Positions 6,173-13,629 of a stretch of 14,299 nucleotides of DNA are shown here, in pieces. Where the stretch lies: the NCBI GenBank assembly GCA_964384675.1, contig CAYLNK010000156.1, positions 1 through 14,299 on the forward strand. Reading direction: 5' to 3'. Position 1 is the stretch's first letter; every line of letters begins with the position of its first letter. Made by a program: the position numbers and the translations under genes. The notes under the pieces are model-generated. The model saw only the letters and a list, made by a program, of their open reading frames with translations, made no database searches and was not told the DNA's origin. This stretch comes from CAYLNK01 sp964384675 (GTDB lineage: Bacteria; Acidobacteriota; Thermoanaerobaculia; UBA5066).

Positions 6173-7298
6173 CAGGCCTGGACAGCGACGGTTTCCGCCA
6201 CGGGCTCTCCTCGCCATCCTCGCCGCGTTCGGGCTGCTCGCCGGCTGCAAGGGGAAGGAAGGCGTCGGCGCCGCGCGACGGCCGGGCCGGAGCCTCGCCG
6301 TCGTCACGGCCTCCGTGGTCCCCCGCGACGTCGTCTACGAGGCCCGGGCCCTCGGCTCGCTGGAGCCGGAGGAGCTCGTCCGGATGACGGCCGAGGTCAG
6401 CGGTGTCGCCAGGGAGGTGCTCTTCCACGCGGGCGATCACGTGGCGGCGGACGAGGTCCTGGTGCGGATCGACCCCGAGCGGTACCGGCTCGAGGCGGCC
6501 CGCGCCGAGGCCACCCACCGGAAGGCGATCGCCGACTGGAAGCGGGCCGAGTCGGAGCTGGAGCGGCGCGAGGCCCTGGCGAAGGCGAGCCTCCTGTCCG
6601 CCGAGGAGCTGAACCGCGCCCGCCTGGAGACGCAGCGGCTCGCGGCCGACGCGGCGGCGGCGAAGGCCGCCCTCGAGATCGCGCTCCAGAACCAGCGGCG
6701 CTCGGAGGTGCGTCCGCCGCGGTCCGGCACGATCGACACCCGGACCGTCGAGACGGGCCAGTTCGTCGAGGTCGGGAACGTCCTGGCGACGCTCGTCGAC
6801 CCACGGCGGCTCCGGCTGCGCTTCAAGGTCTCCGAGTCCGAGTCGCTGAAGGCGCGCGAGGGGCAGGCCGTCACGTTCCGGGTCGCTTCACTCGGCGACC
6901 GGAGCTTCACGGCCCGCGTCTACCACGTCGGCAGCGTCGCCGACCCGTCCACCCGCCAGGTGGAGGTCCTCGCCTGGGTGGAGAACCCCGGCGTCCTCCG
7001 ACCGGGCTTCTTCGCCGAGGTGACGCTCGACACCGGCACGCACCGCGGCGCCGTCGCGATCCCGGAGGGGGCCGTCCAGGCCACCGAGCGCGGCTTCGTG
7101 GTCTACGTCGTCGCGGACGGAAAGGCGCGCGAGAGGGCCGTCCAGATCGGCCTCAGGACCGGGGACGGGTCGGTGGAGATCGTCTCCGGACTCGCCGCCG
7201 GAGAGACGATCGTGACCGAGGGCTCGGACCGGCTCACCGACGGCATCGACGTCGAGGCCGTCGCCGGCAGGCCGACGGCGAGACCGGCGGGGTCGTGA
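6153..7298 (+). CDS. RND efflux periplasmic adaptor lipoprotein (membrane fusion protein)
   Basis: The 381-residue protein has a lipoprotein signal with lipobox LLAGC (Cys32), so it is probably anchored in the inner membrane. The HlyD/AcrA-type core follows. The first lipoyl half is at about 75-110 (GDHVAADEVLVRIDPERY). An alpha-helical coiled-coil hairpin rich in Ala, Glu and Arg spans about 110-185, and the second lipoyl half is at about 186-215 (RPPRSGTIDTRTVETGQFVEVG). Beta-barrel and membrane-proximal domains occupy about 216-370, with the typical VLRPGFFAEV and AIPEGAV segments. It links the permease encoded next to an outer-membrane channel. The start ATG at 6153 lies inside the cytochrome gene. 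A second ATG at 6156 is better spaced from AGGA (6146-6149) and may be the real start. The stop overlaps the GTG of the permease (GTGA). Substrate is unknown. Confidence 0.93.
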   Translation: MMGTTTDRPGQRRFPPRALLAILAAFGLLAGCKGKEGVGAARRPGRSLAVVTASVVPRDVVYEARALGSLEPEELVRMTAEVSGVAREVLFHAGDHVAADEVLVRIDPERYRLEAARAEATHRKAIADWKRAESELERREALAKASLLSAEELNRARLETQRLAADAAAAKAALEIALQNQRRSEVRPPRSGTIDTRTVETGQFVEVGNVLATLVDPRRLRLRFKVSESESLKAREGQAVTFRVASLGDRSFTARVYHVGSVADPSTRQVEVLAWVENPGVLRPGFFAEVTLDTGTHRGAVAIPEGAVQATERGFVVYVVADGKARERAVQIGLRTGDGSVEIVSGLAAGETIVTEGSDRLTDGIDVEAVAGRPTARPAGS

Positions 7299-10200
7299 GG
7301 AGGGACGAGCCGCTCGCGCCTGGCGCCGTCGAGGACCCGAAGCGGGTCGCGACCGGGATGACCCTCGCGGACATCTCGATCCGCAACCACGTCTTCGCCT
7401 GGATCCTGATGGTCGCCCTGATCGGCTTCGGCATCCTCTGCTACACCGGCTTCGGGACGGTCTTCAAGGGCCTGGGCGTGAGCCAGAACCCCGACGTCGA
7501 CTTCCCCATCGTGAGCGTCTCGGTGAGCTGGCAGGGCGCCTCGCCCGAGATCATGGAGACGGACGTCGTCGACGTGCTCGAGGACGCCTGCTCGACCGTC
7601 GAGGGCGTCCAGCAGATGTCGTCCACGGCCCGGCAAGGCGGCGCCAACCTCACGCTCGAGTTCGCCATCGGACGGAACATCGACGCCGCCCTACAGGACG
7701 TCCAGACGAAGGTCTCGGAGGCCGCCCGCCACCTCCCCCGCGAGATCGACCCGCCCACGATCTCGAAGACCAACCCCGAGGACCAGCCGATCGTCCGGCT
7801 CGCCCTCTCCGGCGACCGGCCTCCGATCTTCCTGGCCGACTACGTCAGGAACGTCATCCGGCCGCAGCTCCAGATGATCGAGGGGATCGGGGAGATCCAC
7901 GTCTTCGGGTTCCGCGACCGGAACGTCCGCGTCTGGTACGACGCGTCGCGCCTGGAGGCCCACCGCCTCACCGTCCTCGACGTGAACCAGGCGATCGCCC
8001 GCGAGCACCAGGAGGTGCCGGCCGGCCGTCTCGAGGGGCGCGAGCGGGAGATGAACGTCCGCGCGCAGGGAGAGGCGATCGACCTCGAGGCGTTCCGGGG
8101 CCTCGTGGTCGCCTGGGCCGGCGGGACGCCCGTGCGCCTCCGGGACGTGGCCGTGGTGGAGGACGGTCTCGAGGACCGGCGCCGGCTGAACCGCGCCATG
8201 GGCGAGACGTCGATCGGCTTCGGCATCACCAAGATGCGGGGGGCCAACGCCGTCCAGGTGGGGCGCGACGTGAAGGCGAAGATGGTGGCGATGCGGGCCC
8301 AGCTCCCGGAAGGCCTGAAGCTCGACGTCAACTGGGACACCACCACGTTCGTCGAGCGCTCGATCCACGAGATCCTCTTCACGCTCGTCCTGGCATCGCT
8401 CCTGACCGGCCTCGTCTGCTGGCTCTTCCTCGGGTCGTGGTCGACGACCGTGAACATCCTGCTCGCGATCCCGACGTCGATCCTCGGGACGTTCATCGTC
8501 ATCTACTTCCTCGGCTTCACGCTGAACACGTACACGGTGCTCGGGCTGACGCTCGTCGTGGGCATCGTGGTCGACGACGCCATCATGGTGCTCGAGAACA
8601 TCTACCGGCACCGCGAGCGGGGCGAGGGGAAGGTGAAGGCCGCGTCGGCCGGCGCGCGCGAGATCACGTTCGCGGCCGCGGCGACGACCCTCGCCATCGT
8701 GGCGATCTTTCTCCCGGTCGCGTTCCTGAAGGGGCTCATCGGCAAGTTCTTCTTCCAGTTCGGCGTCACCATCTCGGTGGCCGTCCTGATCTCCCTCCTC
8801 GAGGCGCTGACCCTGGCCCCGATGCGCTGCTCGCGCTTCCTGGAGGTGGAGCACCGCGGACGCCTCGGGCGCACGGTGGACCGCGTCTTCGCGAGCCTCT
8901 CCGCGCTCTACCTTCGGGCGCTCGGCCCGGTCCTCCGGAACCGGGGCCGGGTGCTCCTCGGCTCCCTCGCCTTCTTCCTCCTCTCTCTCGGCACCATCCG
9001 GCTCCTCCGCCAGGAGTTCATCCCGAGCCAGGACATGAGCCGTTTCACGCTCCGCTTCCAGACTCCCGTGGGCACGAGCCTCGATGCGACGGATCGCTTC
9101 TTCCGGCAGATCGAGTCGTTCGTGATGTCCCGTCCGGAGGTGACGCTCTTCGCCGGGAGCGTCGGTGGCGGGAGTGACGTCAACACCGGCCAGGCGTACG
9201 TGAACCTCGAGGAGCCGAGCGAGCGGCCGATCGACGCGAAGCTCGGACGCCGCCTGACGCAGCTCGAGCTGATGGACGTCGTCCGCCGCTTCGCCGCGAC
9301 CGTGCCCGGCGGCCGCGTCTCCCTGCAGGACATCTCGCAGACCGGCTTCAGCCCGTCACGCGGCGGGGGCTTCCCGGTGGAGTTCAACATAAGGGGTCGG
9401 GACTGGAACGTGCTCGCCCGCGCCTCGCGGGAGATCGCCGAGCGGATGCGTCAATCGGGCCTCGTCACCGACGTCGACACCGACTACCAGGTGGGGATGC
9501 CGGAGGTACAGGTGGTCCCCGACCGCGACCGCGCCGCGGATCTCGGCGTGAGCATGTCCGCCATCGGCGAGACCGTGAACGCGGCCATCGGCGGGGCCCG
9601 GCTCGGCAAGTTCAAGGACAAGGGACGGCGCTTCGACATCCGCGGCCGCCTCCTCTCCGCCCAGCGGGAGCGGCCCGAGGACCTCGGACGTCTCCTCGTA
9701 CGGACCGGGAAGGGCGAGGTCGTACCGCTCGGCCCGCTCGTGACGATCGCTCAGCAGCCGACGCTCCAGGCGATCACCCGACGCGACCGGGAGCGGGCGA
9801 TCACGGTCTTCGCGAACGTCGCCTCCGGCGTCTCGCAGGCGAAGGCCGTCGACGGCTCGCTGCGGATCGCGCGCGACGTCCTGCCCGACGACTACCGGGC
9901 CGTCGTGGCCGGCAGCACGAAGGCGTTCCGCGAGTCGTTCCAGTCGCTCTGGTTCGCCTTCGGGCTCGGCCTCCTCGTCGCCTACATGGTCCTGGCCTCG
10001 CAGTTCAACTCGTTCTGGCACCCGGTCACGGTCCTCCTGGCCCTGCCGTTCTCCATCAGCGGCGCGCTCTTCGCCCTCTGGATCGGCGGGCAGAGCCTCA
10101 ACGTCTACAGCCTGCTGGGGCTGATCCTGCTGGTCGGGATCGCCAAGAAGAACTCGATCATGCTGGTCGACTTCACCAACCAGATCCGCGAGCGGGGCGT

Positions 10201-10534
10201 CCCGCACCGGCAGGCGCTCCTGGAGGCTTGCCCGATCCGGCTGCGTCCGATCCTCATGACCTCGATCGCGACGATCGTCGGCGCCCTCCCCCCGGCTCTG
10301 GCGATCGGGCCTGGAGCCGAGGTGCAGCGGCCCATGGCGCTCGCCCTCGTCGGCGGGATGGCGGTCTCGACGCTGCTCACCCTCTTCGTCGTGCCGGCGG
10401 GATCGAGCCTCCTCGACGACGCCCTCCTGTGGCGGCGCGGGCGCCCGCGCGCCCCGTCAGATCCCGCCGGGAAGGTCCAGGCCAGGACGGTGGAAGGGCC
10501 CAAGCCACCCGAGGCCGCTCCCGCCCCCGAATAG
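7295..10534 (+). CDS. RND-family efflux permease (AcrB/HAE1-like)
   Basis: This proton-driven inner-membrane pump subunit is 1079 residues from GTG 7295. The first membrane helix is at about 33-51 (SIRNHVFAWILMVALIGFG). A large periplasmic loop, a block of helices, a second periplasmic loop and a final helix block complete the classical twofold RND layout. The fourth-helix proton-relay pair is present as GIVVDDAIMVLEN (D427, D428), with a matching lysine in GIAKKNSIMLVDF (K952), as in AcrB D407/D408/K940. An alternative start, ATG 7358 (MTLADISIRNHVF), would number the acid pair D406/D407, almost identical to AcrB, and may be the true start. The GTG overlaps the adaptor stop and would couple translation. 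The double-Asp motif matches HAE1 (organic compound) pumps more than heavy-metal HME pumps. No outer-membrane TolC-like gene is present in the window, so the channel must be encoded elsewhere. It ends 14 nt before a REP-like repeat. Confidence 0.95.
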   Translation: MRRDEPLAPGAVEDPKRVATGMTLADISIRNHVFAWILMVALIGFGILCYTGFGTVFKGLGVSQNPDVDFPIVSVSVSWQGASPEIMETDVVDVLEDACSTVEGVQQMSSTARQGGANLTLEFAIGRNIDAALQDVQTKVSEAARHLPREIDPPTISKTNPEDQPIVRLALSGDRPPIFLADYVRNVIRPQLQMIEGIGEIHVFGFRDRNVRVWYDASRLEAHRLTVLDVNQAIAREHQEVPAGRLEGREREMNVRAQGEAIDLEAFRGLVVAWAGGTPVRLRDVAVVEDGLEDRRRLNRAMGETSIGFGITKMRGANAVQVGRDVKAKMVAMRAQLPEGLKLDVNWDTTTFVERSIHEILFTLVLASLLTGLVCWLFLGSWSTTVNILLAIPTSILGTFIVIYFLGFTLNTYTVLGLTLVVGIVVDDAIMVLENIYRHRERGEGKVKAASAGAREITFAAAATTLAIVAIFLPVAFLKGLIGKFFFQFGVTISVAVLISLLEALTLAPMRCSRFLEVEHRGRLGRTVDRVFASLSALYLRALGPVLRNRGRVLLGSLAFFLLSLGTIRLLRQEFIPSQDMSRFTLRFQTPVGTSLDATDRFFRQIESFVMSRPEVTLFAGSVGGGSDVNTGQAYVNLEEPSERPIDAKLGRRLTQLELMDVVRRFAATVPGGRVSLQDISQTGFSPSRGGGFPVEFNIRGRDWNVLARASREIAERMRQSGLVTDVDTDYQVGMPEVQVVPDRDRAADLGVSMSAIGETVNAAIGGARLGKFKDKGRRFDIRGRLLSAQRERPEDLGRLLVRTGKGEVVPLGPLVTIAQQPTLQAITRRDRERAITVFANVASGVSQAKAVDGSLRIARDVLPDDYRAVVAGSTKAFRESFQSLWFAFGLGLLVAYMVLASQFNSFWHPVTVLLALPFSISGALFALWIGGQSLNVYSLLGLILLVGIAKKNSIMLVDFTNQIRERGVPHRQALLEACPIRLRPILMTSIATIVGALPPALAIGPGAEVQRPMALALVGGMAVSTLLTLFVVPAGSSLLDDALLWRRGRPRAPSDPAGKVQARTVEGPKPPEAAPAPE

Positions 10535-10536
10535 AT

Positions 10537-10623
10537 TCCGCCTCGAGTTGGGGTCAGGGCTGTGTTTTGCGCTTTCCGCCTCGAGTTGGGGTCAGCTCGA
10601 GTTGGGGTCAGGGCTGTGTTTTG
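10537..10623 (+). repeat. Cluster of REP-like repeats at the 3' side of RAYT copy B (full, short, full)
   Basis: TGGGGTCAGGGCTGTGTTTT is present at 10549-10568 and 10603-10622 in the same orientation, with a truncated TGGGGTCAG at 10587-10595. The copies are embedded in duplications of a CTCGAGTTGGGGTCAG segment. The full-short-full order is the same as beside copy A, but the spacings and intervening sequences differ. Similar duplications therefore seem to have arisen at both sites. The inner copy is the left end of element B. Confidence 0.75.
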
Positions 10624-11576
10624 CGTTTCACCCGATCAGATCCTGCGCGCGGCACCGAGAGGTCCGCGTACCTCTTCCGGTCCGCGAGGTCCCTCTGCAC
10701 GAGCCTGCGTCCGCGGTCGACCAGCGAGCGAGCGCCCCATTGGGTCAGGCCCGTCAGCAGCCCGACCTGGCCGTAGGTGGCGAGACAGACGTCCTTCAGC
10801 ACGACGGCGGCCAGCGCTCGATCGCGAGTCGCCGCGCCACCGGTCCGCGTCGGCCGCAAGAGCTCCGATAGCCGATCGGCGGCAGACTCCAGGCTCTCCG
10901 CACCCAGGCGCAGCTGGGAGGACGGGATGCCTCCCGTGGCTCGGACCTCGGCGACCCGGCCCCGAAGCTCCTCGACGAGCTCCTCCTCCCCCAGGATCAC
11001 CTGGCTGCGGACGCGCTCCCACGGCGAGTACTCCGACGCTTCGGCCACGAACCGGGCCCACATCGACTCGGCTCGCCCCCGGCCCCGAAATCGGGACAGC
11101 GTCCATTGCGTCGTGAGCCACGCCGGGCGGCGCTCGAGCCCCGCGGTCGCCCGGTAGCTTCCCCATGTCCAGTCCTCAGGGGCCTTCACGAGCCCGGCCC
11201 GGACCGGGTTCAGCGCCGTGTAGCGAAGGAGCTCCAGCAGGTGGCTTTCGCGCTGGACGTGCAGCGAGAAGAAGCGTCCATGGAACAGGTGCCCGCAGCG
11301 CTGCCACCTTCGGTTGAAGGCCTGCGAGTAGACGGACCCGAGGTGCCTCATCCCGGCCGAGAGCGTCGGTCGCGGTGTCTCCAGGATCAGGTGATAGTGG
11401 TTCGGCATGAGCACCCAGCCGTGGAGAGTCCAGCCGTACCGGACGACCACCGCCCCCAGGATCCGCACGAAGGTTTCGCGATCCGCGTCGTCACGCACGA
11501 TTTCCTTGCGCTCGTTCCCCCGGGCGGTGACATGCCAGAGAGCGCCCTCGAAGTCGAGCCGGAGAGGTCGAGCCAC
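10608..11576 (-). CDS. REP-associated tyrosine transposase (RAYT, Y1_Tnp/HUH family), intact copy B
   Basis: From GTG 11576 the protein has 322 residues. It begins VARPLRLDFEGALWHVTARGN, the canonical RAYT N-terminus, so this start is preferred over an in-frame TTG at 11594 that lies in the terminal repeat. The HUH metal-binding motif is NHYH (H60, H62 in MPNHYHLIL). The likely nucleophile is Y119 in LLRYTALNPVRAG, about 57 residues later as in other Y1 enzymes. The C-terminal half is longer than in minimal RAYTs. Residues about 250-308 resemble the DnaA-type helix-turn-helix tail found on some family members, which may add DNA binding. The last residues (KRKTQP) and the stop are encoded by the flanking repeat. 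RAYTs cut and join single-stranded REP DNA and are often domesticated, moving repeats rather than themselves. A nearly identical frameshifted copy lies at 3137-4113. Confidence 0.92.
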   Translation of the reverse strand: MARPLRLDFEGALWHVTARGNERKEIVRDDADRETFVRILGAVVVRYGWTLHGWVLMPNHYHLILETPRPTLSAGMRHLGSVYSQAFNRRWQRCGHLFHGRFFSLHVQRESHLLELLRYTALNPVRAGLVKAPEDWTWGSYRATAGLERRPAWLTTQWTLSRFRGRGRAESMWARFVAEASEYSPWERVRSQVILGEEELVEELRGRVAEVRATGGIPSSQLRLGAESLESAADRLSELLRPTRTGGAATRDRALAAVVLKDVCLATYGQVGLLTGLTQWGARSLVDRGRRLVQRDLADRKRYADLSVPRAGSDRVKRKTQP

Positions 11577-11591
11577 GGCACGAATATGCCA

Positions 11592-11612
11592 CAAAACGCA
11601 GCCCTGACCCCA
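11592..11612 (-). repeat. REP-like repeat at the 5' side of RAYT copy B
   Basis: This is the reverse complement of the 21-bp terminal repeat with a single difference (ACGCAG instead of ACACAG). It forms an inverted pair with 10603-10623. Unlike the equivalent site in element A, it is not followed by a tandem short copy. Confidence 0.75.
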
Positions 11613-11629
11613 TCCCCCATCCCTCGGGC

Positions 11630-11653
11630 CGCCGTGCCATCATCGACGCGATG
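11630..11653 (+). promoter_or_regulatory. 24-bp direct repeat, copy 1; putative promoter core of the glycosyltransferase gene
   Basis: The sequence, centred on GTGCCATCATCGACGCG and ending in ATG, is identical to 13606-13629. TGCCATCAT (11635-11643) can be read as an extended -10, placing transcription start near 11650. The ATG at 11651 opens only a 7-codon frame (MPDPALW) whose TGA overlaps the region of the ATG at 11668. The transcript leader for the large gene would therefore be very short. This is a prediction from the repeat and its position. Confidence 0.45.
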
Positions 11654-11667
11654 CCAGATCCGGCGCT

Positions 11668-13605
11668 ATGGTGACCCTGGCCTCCCTCTCCTTCTCCACC
11701 CTCCCCCTCCTGGCGCTGCTGACCCTCGTGTCGGCTTGCTTCGGGTGGAGAAGCCGGCGAGGAGATCCGTACCCGCTCCGACAGGGCTTTCTCGACGGAG
11801 CGACCCTCACCGGACTCCACGTCGGGCTGTCGACGGAGCTGCTGGGCGCCCTCGGGTGGCTCTCCCGCGGACCGATCGCCGCCGCCTGGGCCGTTCTGAT
11901 CGCCGTCGCCCTGCTGGCCCGGCGCCGCTGGCCGGTCCCCTCACCGACGCGGCACCGGGGCGCACCCCCCGTCCTTCTGGCGGGAGCGGCCGGCATCGTG
12001 GCGATCACCCTGCTGATCGCGCTCACGGCCCCGCCCAACACCTGGGACTCGCTCACGTATCACATGCCCCGCGTCGTGCGGTGGCTCCAGGACGGCAGCG
12101 TCGACTTCTTCCCCACGTGGTGCCCGCGTCAGCTGTACATGGCTCCCTGGGCCGAGTACGGCATCGCGCAGCTCTACGCGCTGTGGGGCGGAGACCGGCT
12201 CGCGAACCTGGTGCAATGGGGATGTCAGGCCGGCTCGATCGTCGGCGTCTCCCTCGTCGCGGCGCGCCTCGGGGCCGGTGCGACGGGACAGGCGATCTCG
12301 GCGGTCTTCGCGGCGACGCTTCCGATGGGAATCCTCCAGGCGTCGAGCACCCAGACGGACGCGGCGGTCGCGTTCTGGCTGGTCGTGCTCGTCTGCCACG
12401 GCCTCGGGACCGGGGAATCGGGTTCGTACGCCGATGCGCTCCTGGCGGGCGCCGCCCTCGGCCTTTCGGTCCTGACGAAGCAGACCGCCTACTTCTACGC
12501 TCCGCCGCTCCTCCTCTGGATCCTCGCCCGGGCGTCCGGGCGGGGTGGGCTGGTCGTCCTGCCGCGAGTCGGCGTGGCCGCCGCGCTGGCGCTCCTCCTG
12601 AACGCACCGCTCCTGGTCCGGAGCGCCATCCTCTGGGGCTCTCCCTTCGGACCGGGAGCCTGGCCCGCGCACGCCCGGCCCGCGGCGAGCGCGACCGCCC
12701 CCGACGCCGTCGAGGTCCCCATCGTCAGGTGGTACCCGACGCGGGTCCTCAGGAACCTCTGCCTCCACCTCGTGACGCCCTTCCGGCCGCTGAACGCTGC
12801 GCTCGGGCGCGTCATCAGGAGGACGGACGTCTTCGCGAAAGGCAGGCAGGACCTCGCGCCGCCCTGGGCCGACGAGCTTCCGCTGTCGAGGCACGAGGAC
12901 CTCGCCGGGAGCACCCTCCACCTGCTGCTCCTCACCGGACTCCTCACCAAGTCACGACCGCCTCGCCACCTGTGGCTCCTCCCGATCGCGCTGTTGTCGG
13001 GTGCGCTCGTCTTCGCCTTCGCGATGCCGTGGGGTCTCCACAACACACGCCTCCACCTGCCGCTCTTCGTCCTGGCGGCTCCCCTCGCGGGCCTCCTCCT
13101 CGAGCGCCTCCGGCCCACCTGGGCGGGGCCGGTCGCGGCGGGCGCCCTCCTCCTGGCCGCGCTCCCCTGGCTCCTCGCCGGCCAGCCGCGTGCGGTGCTG
13201 AGCCGGAGCGGGAAGAGCATCCTCACGCTGCCCCGGAGGGACCAGTACGTCCTGAACGACCGATCGGGCCAGCTCCGAAAGCCGCTCGAGGATGCCCGCC
13301 AGGCGGTGACGCTCGGCTGCAGGTCCGTGGGACTGGTCCTACACCATCGGGACGACACCTGGGAGTACCTGTTCTGGGTGGGGACCGAGGCCCTGCAGCG
13401 AGGTGTCAGGATCGAGCACGTCGGTGTCACGAACCCGTCGCAGGTGATCGTGTCTCGGACTCCGCGTCCAGCGCCCGACTGCATCTGCGACCTGAGGACG
13501 GGCGGCGGCTGCTCCCGGGTGGAGGCCGGGGCGTTCGTCGACGCTGCGCCGGACGCGAGACCCGGTCTTCGGGGGCCCCATCCTCCCCGGTCCGGAGGCC
13601 CGTAG
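11668..13605 (+). CDS. GT-C/ArnT-like integral membrane glycosyltransferase candidate
   Basis: The 645-residue protein has many hydrophobic helices, starting with about 8-26. The extracytoplasmic loop after about residue 120 holds a TAPPNTWDSLTYHMPRV segment (D127, H132, R135), followed by FFPTWCPRQLYMAPWAEYG (E163) and GGDRLANLVQW. Acidic residues in the first large loop next to a YHxPR stretch are typical of polytopic GT-C enzymes (PMT/ArnT/RgtA-like). These transfer sugars from polyprenyl-phosphate donors at the outer face of the inner membrane. The last 150 residues form a soluble-looking tail (about 500-645) ending in a Pro/Gly-rich stretch. The start ATG 11668 is taken because upstream in-frame codons run into the repeat/promoter zone. 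No clear Shine-Dalgarno is seen. The acceptor, possibly a cell-envelope glycolipid or protein, is unknown. The gene ends 21 nt before a phospholipid-type acyltransferase gene. Confidence 0.75.
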   Translation: MVTLASLSFSTLPLLALLTLVSACFGWRSRRGDPYPLRQGFLDGATLTGLHVGLSTELLGALGWLSRGPIAAAWAVLIAVALLARRRWPVPSPTRHRGAPPVLLAGAAGIVAITLLIALTAPPNTWDSLTYHMPRVVRWLQDGSVDFFPTWCPRQLYMAPWAEYGIAQLYALWGGDRLANLVQWGCQAGSIVGVSLVAARLGAGATGQAISAVFAATLPMGILQASSTQTDAAVAFWLVVLVCHGLGTGESGSYADALLAGAALGLSVLTKQTAYFYAPPLLLWILARASGRGGLVVLPRVGVAAALALLLNAPLLVRSAILWGSPFGPGAWPAHARPAASATAPDAVEVPIVRWYPTRVLRNLCLHLVTPFRPLNAALGRVIRRTDVFAKGRQDLAPPWADELPLSRHEDLAGSTLHLLLLTGLLTKSRPPRHLWLLPIALLSGALVFAFAMPWGLHNTRLHLPLFVLAAPLAGLLLERLRPTWAGPVAAGALLLAALPWLLAGQPRAVLSRSGKSILTLPRRDQYVLNDRSGQLRKPLEDARQAVTLGCRSVGLVLHHRDDTWEYLFWVGTEALQRGVRIEHVGVTNPSQVIVSRTPRPAPDCICDLRTGGGCSRVEAGAFVDAAPDARPGLRGPHPPRSGGP

Positions 13606-13629
13606 CGCCGTGCCATCATCGACGCGATG
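13606..13629 (+). promoter_or_regulatory. 24-bp direct repeat, copy 2; putative leaderless promoter core of the acyltransferase gene
   Basis: This exact copy of 11630-11653 begins one base after the glycosyltransferase stop, and its final ATG is the start codon of the acyltransferase frame. TGCCATCAT (13611-13619) as an extended -10, about 7 nt before the ATG, would give a leaderless mRNA. The lack of any Shine-Dalgarno fits this reading. Confidence 0.45.

Larger units (their letters stand above)
10603..11612 (-). mobile_element. Intact RAYT-carrying element B with inverted terminal REP-like repeats
   Basis: The left end is TGGGGTCAGGGCTGTGTTTT (10603-10622). The right end is its reverse complement with one substitution (CAAAACGCAGCCCTGACCCC, 11592-11611). 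About 1010 bp lie between the outer bases, almost entirely filled by one transposase gene. The gene's stop codon lies inside the left repeat (10608-10610). The element sits between the end of the RND operon and the promoter of the glycosyltransferase candidate. It has the same orientation as element A at a constant 7470-bp offset. Confidence 0.8.

Noticed and set aside
7691..8854. 387-residue minus-strand frame opposite the RND permease
   Set aside because: It is a charged low-complexity shadow of a strongly conserved gene, with no recognisable motif.
10537..10623. Regularly repeated TGGGGTCAG as a possible CRISPR array
   Set aside because: There are too few units of unequal length with no spacer-sized intervals. 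The repeats coincide with transposase element ends and are inverted at the other end.
11651..11674. MPDPALW as a coding leader peptide
   Set aside because: It has only seven codons and no ribosome binding site. It arises because the 24-bp repeat ends in ATG. It is kept only as a remark on the promoter.
11941..12921. 326-residue minus-strand frame opposite the glycosyltransferase candidate
   Set aside because: Its composition is an Arg/Glu/Gly-rich antisense pattern, and the plus-strand frame has helices and conserved GT-C-like motifs.
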